From Pseudorhizobium tarimense (lineage in GTDB: Bacteria > Pseudomonadota > Alphaproteobacteria > Rhizobiales > Rhizobiaceae), in NCBI RefSeq assembly GCF_022968135.1, contig NZ_JALJRA010000005.1, forward strand, positions 218,586-282,585: a stretch of DNA of 64,000 nt, in the 5' to 3' direction. A program made the translations under genes and the position numbers. The notes below the pieces were generated by a model. It was given only the letters and a program-made list of their open reading frames with translations. It searched no databases and had not been told where the DNA came from. Of this stretch, positions 16,156 to 26,674 are shown in pieces. The first letter of the stretch is position 1, and every line of letters begins with the position of its first letter.

Positions 16156-17481
16156 TTACTGCTTTGCAGCAGCAGCCTTGTCCGGGCTCGGCGGGAAGCT
16201 CGGATCCGTCTTGTTGCCGCGCAGGAGATCCAGAGCGTAGTTCAGCTGGATGTCGTCCTTTGCTTCCGGCGGCACATAGGCGACGGAGCCGGAGCCCTCT
16301 TCGGTCTCGTTCTGGCCGGTGATGTGACCGCGCAGGCTGGACTCACCCTCTGCACGCACCTTGCCCTGCAGCTCCTCAGGCAGAGGCTGCTCGACGATGA
16401 TGTCCGGCTTGATGCCCGTGCCCTGAATGGAGGTGCCAGACGGCGTGTAGTAGAGAGCCGTGGTCAGCCGCAGTGCACCACTTTCGCCAAGCGGGATGAT
16501 CGTCTGAACCGAGCCCTTGCCGAAGGAACGCGTGCCGAGGACCGTCGCACGCTTCAGGTCCTGAAGGGCGCCAGCGACAATTTCCGAAGCAGAAGCCGAG
16601 CCGCCATTGATCATTACCACAACCGGCTTGCCATCGGTCAGGTCGCCCGGACCAGCGTTGAACCGACGGGTCTCGTCAGCGTTACGGCCACGGGTGGACA
16701 CGACTTCGCCGCGCTCCAGGAAGGCATCGGAGACGTTAATGGCCTGGTCGAGCAGGCCGCCCGGGTTCAAGCGCAAGTCGAGGACGTAACCCTTCAGCTT
16801 GTCGGCCGGAACTTCAGCCTTGATCTTCTGGATCGCCTTTTCGAGGTCGTCGTAGGTCTTTTCGGTAAAAGAGATCACGCGCAGATAACCAACGTCGCCT
16901 TCGACGCGCGACTTCACTGCCCGTACGGCGATGATGTCGCGCACCACCGTGATCTCCAGGGGCTTGTCGGCGCCCTCGCGGATGACTGTCAGCTTGATCG
17001 GTGTGTTGACCGCGCCCCGCATCTTTTCGACGGCATCTTCAAGCTTCAGCCCACGCACTGCGGTGCCATCGATTTCCGTGATCAGGTCACCTGCGAGGAT
17101 ACCTGCGCGAGAAGCAGGCGTATCGTCGATCGGCGCGATGACTTTCACCAGCTCGTCTTCCATGGTGACTTCGATACCAAGGCCGCCGAACTCGCCCCGC
17201 GTCTGGGTGCGCATATCCTCGGCGTCCTTGGCATTGAGGAAGCTCGAATGCGGATCGAGCGAGGTGAGCATGCCGTTAATGGCGTTCTCGACCAGCTTTT
17301 CCTCGTCCGGCGGCGTGACGTACTGCGCACGAACCCGTTCAAAGACGTCGCCGAAGATCGACAACTCCTTGTAGGTTGAAGGGCCCGCAGCCTGTGCCGG
17401 AACTCCTGCCGAATAGAGAACGCTCATGGCCGTCGCACCCATGAGCGCACCGACGATCACAAGAGAAGCCTTACGAATCAT
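16156..17481 (-). CDS. ctpA: S41-family carboxy-terminal processing peptidase
   Basis: An exported serine protease of 441 residues. It has an N-terminal signal or anchor (residues 5-30), a PDZ domain near 95-180 (GEFGGLGIEVTMEDELVKVI) and an S41 catalytic domain. The catalytic Ser lies in NGGSASASEIVAGAL near residue 297 and the Lys in GTRSFGKGSVQ near 321. It is periplasmic and trims envelope proteins such as peptidoglycan hydrolases. ATG 17481 was selected by the GAAGGGC site. Its first 11 bases overlap the end of the EnvC-like gene, a coupling that makes functional sense. Confidence 0.93.
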   Translation of the reverse strand: MIRKASLVIVGALMGATAMSVLYSAGVPAQAAGPSTYKELSIFGDVFERVRAQYVTPPDEEKLVENAINGMLTSLDPHSSFLNAKDAEDMRTQTRGEFGGLGIEVTMEDELVKVIAPIDDTPASRAGILAGDLITEIDGTAVRGLKLEDAVEKMRGAVNTPIKLTVIREGADKPLEITVVRDIIAVRAVKSRVEGDVGYLRVISFTEKTYDDLEKAIQKIKAEVPADKLKGYVLDLRLNPGGLLDQAINVSDAFLERGEVVSTRGRNADETRRFNAGPGDLTDGKPVVVMINGGSASASEIVAGALQDLKRATVLGTRSFGKGSVQTIIPLGESGALRLTTALYYTPSGTSIQGTGIKPDIIVEQPLPEELQGKVRAEGESSLRGHITGQNETEEGSGSVAYVPPEAKDDIQLNYALDLLRGNKTDPSFPPSPDKAAAAKQ

Positions 17482-18868
17482 TTCGTGCCCTTCCGCTTTC
17501 CTTAGCGGCCCACCATGGTTCCGAATCCACCGGGGAGCCGTCCTTCCTGAACTCAATGTAAAGGGTTGGGCGATCCGTTTCCAGCGTCAATGCTGTAGCG
17601 CTCGCCACCTTTTTATCACCCATCACCGCAATAGGTTCGCCGGACAGGACGAACTTGCCTTGCCGTGTTCTCACCTCGTCCATGCCGGCAAGCACAAGGT
17701 GGTATCCGTCTCCCGCGTTCAGAATGATCATCTGCCCGTAACTTCGGAATGCACCTGCAAACACGACGACCCCGTCAGCCGGCGCCGTCACGATCGCACC
17801 GGGGCTCGAAGCCACCGTCATGCCCAAGGCAGTGTGTCCCGTCCCGTCTGACTCGCCGTAGTTGCGCAAGATGTCGCCAGCCACGGGGAGCTCAAGTGCC
17901 TGCTTAAGACTTGCGAACGCATATGCGGGTGCAATGCGGTTTTTGTCAGGCAGCGAATTCTCGGCTCGCTCTTTTGCTTTTTCCCGCTCAGCCTGCGACA
18001 GTTCACGTTGACGTTCCTCCTCTAGGCGCGCCTGCTCCATGGCTTCCCGTACCGAGGCAATCTCCTCCTCCAGCGATCCAATCAAGCCTTCAAGGCTGGT
18101 CGCCTGAGCTGCAAGCTGCTCAGCATGCCGGCGTTCAGCCTCCAGCTGAGCCATGTTCTGCTGGCTCAGCTTCTCCTTTTCGGCCAGCAGCGTGTCCATG
18201 CGCTTTTCTTCGGCGAGGCGATCGGCAATGGTGGCCGAGACCTGATCCTTCTCCGCGATGGCCTCTCCCTTGAGCTGGGCAAGCGCTTCAAGGTCGGCGA
18301 TCAGTCGGTCGGCTTGGTCGCGCATGCCTGGTACGACTGCGCCAAGTAAGATGGCGCTTCGAACGGAAGCCAGGGCGTCTTCCGGTGTCACAAGAAGCGC
18401 AGGGGGAGGGTTTCGGCCCATCCGCTGCAGTGCGGCGAGAACTTCTGCGAGGACCTCGCGCCTGCCCTGGAGCGAGGTGCGGATCTCCGCTTCTCTCAGA
18501 CGAAGCCGTGCGAGCCTTTCCTCGGCATTGCCGATCTTCTGCTCGAGCTCCTTGCGACGAGCGGCAGAAGCGATTAGCGCCTGACGAAGATTTTCCGTCG
18601 TCTTCTCAAGCTCCGCTATGTCTTGCTCGATAGCCTCAGCCTTCTCGACGGAGAGCGTTATCGTGCTGCTCAGCTGTTCGAGTTCCTCGCGTGCCTCGTC
18701 GCGCTTTTGTTCTAGATCAAGTGCCGGGTTGGCGGGGCCGGCCAGCTGTTCGACCACCTGTGCCTGACCTCGCTCTACAGGTGTCACTGCCGCCAGCGTG
18801 GCAAGCGCCAAGGCGACCGCGATCACACGCGGCCTTTGAAGGCGAGGGCGCTTTGAACTCTGGGTCAT
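17471..18868 (-). CDS. Murein hydrolase activator, EnvC/M23-like coiled-coil protein
   Basis: A protein of 465 residues. A signal peptide covers about residues 15-37, a long coiled coil runs from about 50 to 300 (Glu/Lys/Leu heptads), and a C-terminal LytM/M23-like domain starts near residue 330 (TALGMTVASSPGAIVTAPAD). EnvC-type proteins are periplasmic, have degenerate LytM metal sites and activate amidases at the septum; here the region HTALGMT also lacks the full HxxxD pattern. GGAAG upstream supports ATG 18868; GTG 18886 is an alternative. It overlaps ctpA by 11 bases. Confidence 0.9.
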   Translation of the reverse strand: MTQSSKRPRLQRPRVIAVALALATLAAVTPVERGQAQVVEQLAGPANPALDLEQKRDEAREELEQLSSTITLSVEKAEAIEQDIAELEKTTENLRQALIASAARRKELEQKIGNAEERLARLRLREAEIRTSLQGRREVLAEVLAALQRMGRNPPPALLVTPEDALASVRSAILLGAVVPGMRDQADRLIADLEALAQLKGEAIAEKDQVSATIADRLAEEKRMDTLLAEKEKLSQQNMAQLEAERRHAEQLAAQATSLEGLIGSLEEEIASVREAMEQARLEEERQRELSQAEREKAKERAENSLPDKNRIAPAYAFASLKQALELPVAGDILRNYGESDGTGHTALGMTVASSPGAIVTAPADGVVVFAGAFRSYGQMIILNAGDGYHLVLAGMDEVRTRQGKFVLSGEPIAVMGDKKVASATALTLETDRPTLYIEFRKDGSPVDSEPWWAAKESGRARNDS

Positions 18869-18946
18869 GGATCTTCCGATTGCCACGCTGCAGCGTAGAG
18901 TGATTTGCCTAGTTAGCCAACAGAGAGTTGACGTTCGCCGAGGAGC

Positions 18947-19429
18947 TCAGGCCCGGTGGTAGGGATGACCCGACAGGATCGTCACTGCTCGGTATAGCTG
19001 TTCCGCAATCAGGATCCTGACCAGCTGGTGCGGCCAGGTCATGTTGCCGAGATTCAGAACGGCGGACGCTTTCGACTGCAGAGCAGGATCAAGGCCGTCA
19101 GCTCCGCCGATGGCGATCATCAGGTCGCGCTTCCCAGAATCACGGAACCTGCTGATGGTTTCGGCAAAGGCCTCGCTGTCGAGCGATTTTCCCCGTTCGT
19201 CGAGTAGCACGAGCAAAGCGCCTTCAGGCAGTGCCTTCTCCAAGGCTGCAGCCTCTTCGCGTTTACGCGTATCGGCATTGGAGGCTTTGCTTTCCGTGAC
19301 TTCCGTCAGACGGACGAATTCAAGCCCTACTGCCGGGCCGGTCTTCTCAAACCGCTCCAGATAACGTGAGGCAAGTTCCTTCTCCGGTCCGGCCTTAAGC
19401 CGTCCCACAGCAAAGAGGCTAATCCGCAT
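18947..19429 (-). CDS. rlmH: 23S rRNA (pseudouridine1915-N3)-methyltransferase
   Basis: A protein of 160 residues, the usual RlmH size. The start MRISLFAVGRLKAGPEKEL is typical, and the SPOUT knot is visible as LLVLLDERGKSLDSEAFAE, IAIGGADGL and the C-terminal LVRILIAEQLYRAVTILSG with HPYHRA at the end. It modifies helix 69 of the large ribosomal subunit. It lies downstream of rsfS, the usual order in alphaproteobacteria. Confidence 0.97.
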   Translation of the reverse strand: MRISLFAVGRLKAGPEKELASRYLERFEKTGPAVGLEFVRLTEVTESKASNADTRKREEAAALEKALPEGALLVLLDERGKSLDSEAFAETISRFRDSGKRDLMIAIGGADGLDPALQSKASAVLNLGNMTWPHQLVRILIAEQLYRAVTILSGHPYHRA

Positions 19430-19528
19430 GTGGCGCGCCGCTCTCCGACCAATAACAAAGGTGCCGCTCGTTTTTCCACCGAGCTGCTCTACCCGTCTCA
19501 ATCGCAGCCGGACCCGGCCCGCCGCAGA

Positions 19529-19942
19529 TTAATGAAGTGTCTCGTCTTCGAGCTCCGGAGCCGCCCACATCTTCTCGATGTTGTAGAACTCCCGCACCTC
19601 AGGCCGGAACACATGGATGATGATGTCACCAGTGTCAATCAACACCCAGTCCCCTGTCTCAAGGCCCTCGACCCGAGCGGTGCCCAAGCCTTCGTCCTTC
19701 AGGTCCGAGATCAGATGATCGGAAATTGCGGTGACATGCCTGTTCGATCGCCCGGACACTACGACCATGTAGTCTCCCAGGGCAGACTTCCCGGCAATAT
19801 CGATGGTGACGATGTCTTCTGCTTTGGAGTCCTCAAGGCTTGCGAGGACCAGTTCGAGAGCTCGGGCAGCGGCATCGGCGCCACGTTCCATGCTCTTCGG
19901 GAGGATGACTGGCATCTTTCCCTTGGTGTGTACTGTCGTCAG
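19529..19942 (-). CDS. rsfS: Ribosomal silencing factor RsfS
   Basis: A protein of about 137 residues of the Iojap/RsfS family, which binds L14 and prevents joining of ribosomal subunits under starvation. Core motifs are LELVLASLEDSKAEDIVTID, DYMVVVSGRSNRHVTAISDH and DWVLIDTGDIIIHVF. The start is unusual. AAAGGA lies six bases before a CTG at 19942, and the encoded N-terminus would be (M)TTVHTKG, a start I recall in rhizobial relatives. A TTG at 19960 and an ATG at 19915 are the alternatives. Confidence 0.93.
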   Translation of the reverse strand: MTTVHTKGKMPVILPKSMERGADAAARALELVLASLEDSKAEDIVTIDIAGKSALGDYMVVVSGRSNRHVTAISDHLISDLKDEGLGTARVEGLETGDWVLIDTGDIIIHVFRPEVREFYNIEKMWAAPELEDETLH

Positions 19943-20059
19943 GGTTCGTCCTTTCTTCAAGTAACAGCTACAGCACTGCCAGCGAATCCGAATTCCTTCG
20001 GTCGCTAATGAAAGGTGGCATCGAAGCGTTGATCTTTCAAGACGCAGGAAAAAACGTGA

Positions 20060-20698
20060 TCAGCAATCGGGAAGTGATCCAGGGCGAGCCTGTCGCAGGC
20101 TCGTGGAGCTGAGCGCTGAGCGGGGGCCGTGGACAAAGGTCCAAGCGGGCGCGGGTTTCCGCCATAGGATCCCTGCGTCGTCTTCATCCACCCGGGCCCA
20201 TTCGAAGCTCCGGGTCATCTTTGAGGACAGGAAGGAAAGGGTGGAGCCGGGGCGGTCGATCACCGCAATGGGAAACGTGCTGACGATGGAGCGCCACCGC
20301 TGCCACCGATGGAAGGTCCTGAGGCCATCGGCCCCCATGATCCAGATGAAATGAACCCCCGGGTTGCGGCTCTTCACATGCGCCAGGGTCAAGGCAGTGT
20401 AAGGGCTCCCCAATGTCTTCTCGAATGCTGTGACTTTGATGCGTGGATTGCGTGCGAGTTGTTCGCTCATCGCAATGCGACTGGATAAGGGTGCCAGGTC
20501 CATCGGGTTCTTCAGCGGGTTACCTGGCGTCACCATCCACCAGAGCTGGTCAAGCCCAAGGCGGCGCAAGGCAATTTCCGCCACCAGCAGATGCCCCTCA
20601 TGCGGTGGGTTGAATGACCCTCCGAAGAGACCGACGATCATGCGCCGCTCCACCCGAGGCATGGCGAGATATCTTCGGTTTTCCGGATCCTGCGTCAC
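20060..20698 (-). CDS. nadD: Nicotinate-nucleotide adenylyltransferase
   Basis: A protein of 212 residues. The nucleotidyltransferase motif GLFGGSFNPPHEGH is near residue 23, and the C-terminal SSTSLR motif (ISSTxLR in the family) is near residue 195. It makes deamido-NAD from nicotinate mononucleotide and ATP. An AGGA site overlapping the proA stop supports the GTG start at 20698; ATG 20662 is an alternative. It begins six bases after proA, so the two are probably co-transcribed. Confidence 0.94.
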   Translation of the reverse strand: MTQDPENRRYLAMPRVERRMIVGLFGGSFNPPHEGHLLVAEIALRRLGLDQLWWMVTPGNPLKNPMDLAPLSSRIAMSEQLARNPRIKVTAFEKTLGSPYTALTLAHVKSRNPGVHFIWIMGADGLRTFHRWQRWRSIVSTFPIAVIDRPGSTLSFLSSKMTRSFEWARVDEDDAGILWRKPAPAWTFVHGPRSALSSTSLRQARPGSLPDC

Positions 20699-20704
20699 CG
20701 TTTC

Positions 20705-21983
20705 CTACGGCCTGACTTGGCCGGTGCCATGCACGCGGTACTTGAAGGACGTCAGTTGCTCAGCGCTAACCGGGCCACGGGCATGCATCTTGCCGGTCGC
20801 AATGCCGATCTCGCCGCCCATCCCGAACTCCCCTCCGTCTGCGAACTGGGTCGAAGCGTTGTGCAGCAAGATGGCAGAGTCGATCTCGTTGAAGAAACGC
20901 TGAACCACCAGCGGATCTTCGGCCACGATGGCTTCCGTGTGATTGGAGGAGTAGGTGTTGATGTGAGCGATCGCGCCGGAAATGCCATCGACGATGCCGA
21001 CGGAAATGGTCGCATCGAGATATTCCGTCCGCCAGTCTTCCTCTGTGGCGGGCTTAAAGCCCGGAAAGACTTTCAGAACCGCCGCAGAGGCGCGGATCTC
21101 GCATCCGACTTCGGTCAATGCTTCTAAAATCGGCATAAGGTGAGTTCCGATCGCTGCACTGTCGACCAGCAGCGTTTCTGCTGCCCCGCAGATCCCGGTC
21201 CGCCGCATCTTTGCGTTGACGACGATGCGCTTCGCCATCTCGATATCTGCCGATGCATCGACGTAGATGTGGCAAAGCCCCTCGAGGTGCGCGAAGACCG
21301 GCACCCGTGCCTCGCTTTGCACCCGCGCGACCAGGCTCTTTCCGCCGCGGGGCACGATCACGTCGATGGCGCCGTTCAAGCCGGTCAGCATGGCACCTAC
21401 CGCCGCACGGTCCGTGGTCGGAACAATCTGGATCGCATGCTGGGGAAGGCCCGCCGCCTTCAATCCTGCGAAGAGGCACTGATGGATGGCGTGCGAAGAA
21501 TGTCGCGAGTCTGATCCGCCGCGCAGGATTACGGCGTTCCCGGCCTTCAGGCACAGTGCACCAGCATCGGCGGTCACGTTCGGGCGGCTCTCGTAGATGA
21601 CACCGATGACGCCAAGTGGTGTCCGCACCCGCTCGATTTTCAACCCATTGGGCCGATCCCATGCGGCGATAACGCCGCCGACCGGATCAGGAAGCCCGGC
21701 AATTTCCCGCAGCGCCTGCGCCATTCCGTCAATCGATTTCTCGGTCAGCGTAAGCCGGTCGATGAAGGAGGGCTGGAGTCCTTTCCCTTCAACCTGCTTC
21801 AGGTCCTCGGCGTTGGCGGCGAGAATGTCACCTTTGGAGGCGACAAGAGCATCGGCCATGGCGTGCAGCGCTGCGTTCTTCGTTTCGGTCGACGCGGTCG
21901 CGAGAACACGCGCAGCCAGCTTCGCCTGACGGCCGAGGCCGTCCATCAAACCTTCGACATCCTCTGTGCTGGTGGTCACCAGA

Positions 21984-21991
<8 letters not shown>
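20705..21991 (-). CDS. proA: Glutamate-5-semialdehyde dehydrogenase (gamma-glutamyl phosphate reductase)
   Basis: A protein of 428 residues, full length. It reduces gamma-glutamyl phosphate to glutamate semialdehyde for proline synthesis. Motifs seen are [20 protein letters not shown], the cofactor segment ILRGGSDS and the catalytic Cys in [18 protein letters not shown] 21991 starts MLDLVTTS and overlaps the proB stop by eight bases, so ProB and ProA are translationally coupled. Confidence 0.97.
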
Positions 21992-24247
<2,256 letters not shown>

Positions 24248-24370
24248 TTAGCGGACGCGCATTGCTGAAAACACGTCGTCCTCGTTCGATATAGGCGGTG
24301 CAGTCGCAGGTCAAAGATAATCATATGGTGCACTGGCCGGTGGTCGAGAGTCGTCCCACAACTTCATATG

Positions 24371-24398
24371 GAGTGCCGGCGGATCTCCGCCGGCACTC
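24371..24398 (-). terminator. Hairpin downstream of the GNAT pair
   Basis: GAGTGCCGGCGGA (24371-24383) and TCCGCCGGCACTC (24386-24398) form a perfect inverted repeat of 13 bases with two bases between. It lies six bases after the stop of the GNAT gene and upstream of obgE. No clear T-run follows on the minus strand, so termination may be Rho-assisted. The 178-base gap that holds it must also carry the obgE promoter, which I could not pin down. Confidence 0.65.
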
Positions 24399-24404
24399 GC
24401 CAAA

Positions 24405-24983
24405 CTAAGGTCGACGAAAATCTGCTGACGTTAGTCTGGTCTCGATATGCGTCACCATCGCGTTGCGAGACAGGTTGAACAGCTCGCCGCATCCGATGAT
24501 CCGGAAGCCGAGCTTCTGCTGGATCGTCAGCGATGCCGGATTATCCGCAAAAACGCCTGAGTGGATCTCGACGTCCGGCATACGGCGCAATGCGCGGTCC
24601 AGGATCGCTGCTACGGCTTCCGTCATTAAGCCCTTTCCCCAATAGAACCGGTTCAACCAGTAGCCAAGGTGCCAGTGCGGCCCGCGCAGCTCCAGACCGA
24701 CGACTCCGATGTGAACGTCATCGCCGGTCGTGATTGCGAGGTTCCAGCCCGGCAACGTCCCGGAAAGCTGCATCTGCAGCCAGTCCAGGCCGTCCTGTCG
24801 ATCATAGGGTTGTGGTATCCGCGCAAGCATCCTCGCCACCGCAAAGTCCGAAAGGGACTGGGCAATTGCGTCCGCATCCGTCAGCCGGTGTGGGCGCAGT
24901 ACCACTCGAGCGGTCGAAATAACCGGGCAGGAGCGCAAAGACCGCATAGTAGTACGTTCGTCCTGGAGGATTGCCTCAGTCAT
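24405..24983 (-). CDS. GNAT-family N-acetyltransferase (second of a pair)
   Basis: A protein of 192 residues of the RimJ/RimL-like group. Core features are TARVVLRPHRLTDADAIAQ, the V-G-V-V-G-L-E-L strand, LGYWLNRFYWGKGLMTEAVA for acetyl-CoA binding, and NPASLTIQQKLGFRIIG. Its ATG overlaps the stop of the upstream GNAT gene by four bases. The two share a layout but differ widely in sequence, so an old duplication is likely. Substrate unknown. Confidence 0.88.
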   Translation of the reverse strand: MTEAILQDERTTMRSLRSCPVISTARVVLRPHRLTDADAIAQSLSDFAVARMLARIPQPYDRQDGLDWLQMQLSGTLPGWNLAITTGDDVHIGVVGLELRGPHWHLGYWLNRFYWGKGLMTEAVAAILDRALRRMPDVEIHSGVFADNPASLTIQQKLGFRIIGCGELFNLSRNAMVTHIETRLTSADFRRP

Positions 24984-25612
24984 CGCAGTTCTCCCCAACT
25001 GCGCAGCGACATCCAGGTCTTCCGGTCCAGCCGGAACCATTCCACTGGAACCATGCCGCCCATGGCGAGCGATCCGAACATGCCGGAGCCCTGGAATTGG
25101 AAGCCGCACTTTTGGATCACGCGCCGCGATGCGACGTTCGTCACCCGGCAACGGGCGTCGATGTGGTCGATGTCGCGCGTCCGGAACGCCATGTCGATCA
25201 GGACATGCGCGGCTTCGGTTGCAAATCCCTGGTTCCAGTAGGGTTCGCCCAGCCAGTAGCCGATCTCGACCACCCGGCTGTCCTCCTGAGGCTCTAGGCC
25301 GCAGCAGCCAAGGAATGCACCGTTGTCGCCTCGGGTAATGGCGTAGACGCACTTGCCAATATCGCCCGTATTCGCGCGTCGTACGAAATCGGCGGCGTCT
25401 TTCGCAGTATAAGGATGCGGCATACGCGACACCATAGTGGCGATGTTCGCGTTATTGGCGAGATGGGCAAGAGCGTCGGTGTCTTCTTCGTGCGGAGCGC
25501 GCAGAACCAGTCTCTGCGACAGTAAGACAGGGCAATCGCTTCTTGACCGCTCGGGCCTCAGCCGTTCCTCGGGCGGCCGCGATTGGCTCGCCCTTATCAA
25601 TTCGCCTTGCAT
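24980..25612 (-). CDS. GNAT-family N-acetyltransferase (first of a pair)
   Basis: A protein of 210 residues. Motifs are SQRLVLRAPHEEDTDALAHL, EIGYWLGEPYWNQGFATEAA and VASRRVIQKCGFQFQG, typical of ribosomal-protein-type acetyltransferases. The first 30 residues are poorly conserved in type and the true start may be further in. It lies downstream of the rpmA terminator, and a promoter of its own was not identified. It is translationally coupled to the next GNAT gene. Confidence 0.88.
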   Translation of the reverse strand: MQGELIRASQSRPPEERLRPERSRSDCPVLLSQRLVLRAPHEEDTDALAHLANNANIATMVSRMPHPYTAKDAADFVRRANTGDIGKCVYAITRGDNGAFLGCCGLEPQEDSRVVEIGYWLGEPYWNQGFATEAAHVLIDMAFRTRDIDHIDARCRVTNVASRRVIQKCGFQFQGSGMFGSLAMGGMVPVEWFRLDRKTWMSLRSWGELR

Positions 25613-25635
25613 GGTTCAGTCCTCCTTGTGGAACA

Positions 25636-25680
25636 AAAGAAAAAGGGAAGGTGGGTGGCGCCCCATCTTCCCTTTTCTTT
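25636..25680 (-). terminator. Terminator of the rplU-rpmA operon
   Basis: AAAGAAAAAGGGAAGGTGGG (25636-25655) pairs, with one bulged base and one wobble or mismatch, with the arm at 25661-25680 ending CCCTTTTCTTT. The stem is long, GC-rich at the loop and A/T-rich at the base on both sides, so it could stop transcription in either direction. It lies about 64 bases after the rpmA stop. Confidence 0.85.
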
Positions 25681-25743
25681 GGACTGAACCTGGTGGTGCC
25701 AGCCGGGTCGATGAGACGCCGGCTGTTTTTGAGCGCTACCGGC

Positions 25744-26013
25744 TTATTCCGCTGCTTCCGCTTTCGGCATGACGGACACGAATACGCGACCGTTGGCCTT
25801 TGTACGGTAGTTCACATTGCCGGCGGTAAGCGCAAAAATGGTGTGGTCCTTGCCGAGGCCGACATTGGCGCCCGGATGCCACTGCGTACCGCGCTGGCGC
25901 ACGATAATGTTGCCCGGAATGACGGCTTCGCCGCCGAACTTCTTCACGCCAAGGCGCTTGGATTCAGAATCGCGACCGTTACGCGACGAACCGCCAGCTT
26001 TTTTGTGTGCCAT
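25744..26013 (-). CDS. rpmA: 50S ribosomal protein L27
   Basis: A protein of 89 residues, beginning [20 protein letters not shown], with [17 protein letters not shown] and [17 protein letters not shown]. The N-terminal tail reaches the peptidyl transferase centre. No Firmicutes-like N-terminal extension is present. It lies 36 bases after rplU on the same transcript. Confidence 0.98.
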   Translation of the reverse strand: MAHKKAGGSSRNGRDSESKRLGVKKFGGEAVIPGNIIVRQRGTQWHPGANVGLGKDHTIFALTAGNVNYRTKANGRVFVSVMPKAEAAE

Positions 26014-26049
26014 TGGTGTTCTCCTTAAACCTTAGAAACCCTGATCGAC

Positions 26050-26361
26050 TTAAGCGGTGATGTCCGTGATGCGGACAACCGTGTGGTGCTGGCGATGTCC
26101 GCGAATCCGCTTGGAATTCTGACGGCGACGCTTCTTGAAGGAGATGACCTTCTTGCCACGGTTGTGTTCGACCACTTCAGCCTTGACCGTCGCGCCCGAA
26201 ACAAACGGGGCGCCGAACTTGGCATCTGCACCTTCACCGATAACCAGGATCTCGTTGAATTCGATCGTAGAACCGGCCTCTGCGTCGAGCTTCTCGATGG
26301 TAACCACATCGTTGGCCGCAACGCGGTACTGCTTACCGCCGGTCTTGATGACTGCGAACAT
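26050..26361 (-). CDS. rplU: 50S ribosomal protein L21
   Basis: A protein of 103 residues, beginning MFAVIKTGGKQYRVAANDV, with the basic segment KVISFKKRRRQNSKRIRGHR that binds 23S rRNA. It is the first gene of the rplU-rpmA operon, behind an AAAGGAT ribosome-binding site and a 160-base leader. Confidence 0.98.
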   Translation of the reverse strand: MFAVIKTGGKQYRVAANDVVTIEKLDAEAGSTIEFNEILVIGEGADAKFGAPFVSGATVKAEVVEHNRGKKVISFKKRRRQNSKRIRGHRQHHTVVRITDITA

Positions 26362-26674
26362 TTTTTATCCTTTCATGTTCGTTCCGGCTCTACCCGAGAG
26401 TGGCCGTCTTTTTGTCAGTCGTTGAGCGGATCGGTCGTTGGACCAACACCCGCCGGTGGGCTTGCCGGATACAGTTACCCATGCAAGAAGAACAGGCATG
26501 GATCTTCTCCACGCCTAATCTCAGGCGCAGATACGCGAGCAGTCAAAGACTGTCAAGGCAATAGTACTTCAAGAACGAGGAAACCCACCGGCAGCTTTAG
26601 GTGGATGTGGCTTCCGTCTCACTGAACGTAGTCTGCAATGCCAAAGCTTAAGATTAGGGCGCCAGCTGAACTCG
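26362..26674 (-). other. Intergenic region carrying the rplU leader
   Basis: No coding sequence was found in these 313 bases. The part nearest rplU is a leader of about 160 bases. It contains a possible hairpin, CCATGC (26479-26484) with GCATGG (26496-26501), and a GC-rich patch around 26450-26470 that can also fold. A promoter lies at 26528-26556. No clear terminator was seen after cobB. Confidence 0.6.
26528..26556 (-). promoter_or_regulatory. Promoter of rplU-rpmA
   Basis: Read on the minus strand: -35 TTGACA (complement of 26551-26556), a 17-base spacer, and -10 TATCTG (complement of 26528-26533). The consensus -35 and ideal spacing fit a strong vegetative promoter for a ribosomal protein operon. 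Transcription would begin near 26520. Confidence 0.72.

Noticed and set aside
16607..17374. Plus-strand frames opposite ctpA
   Set aside because: They are antisense to a conserved S41 peptidase and have no family features.
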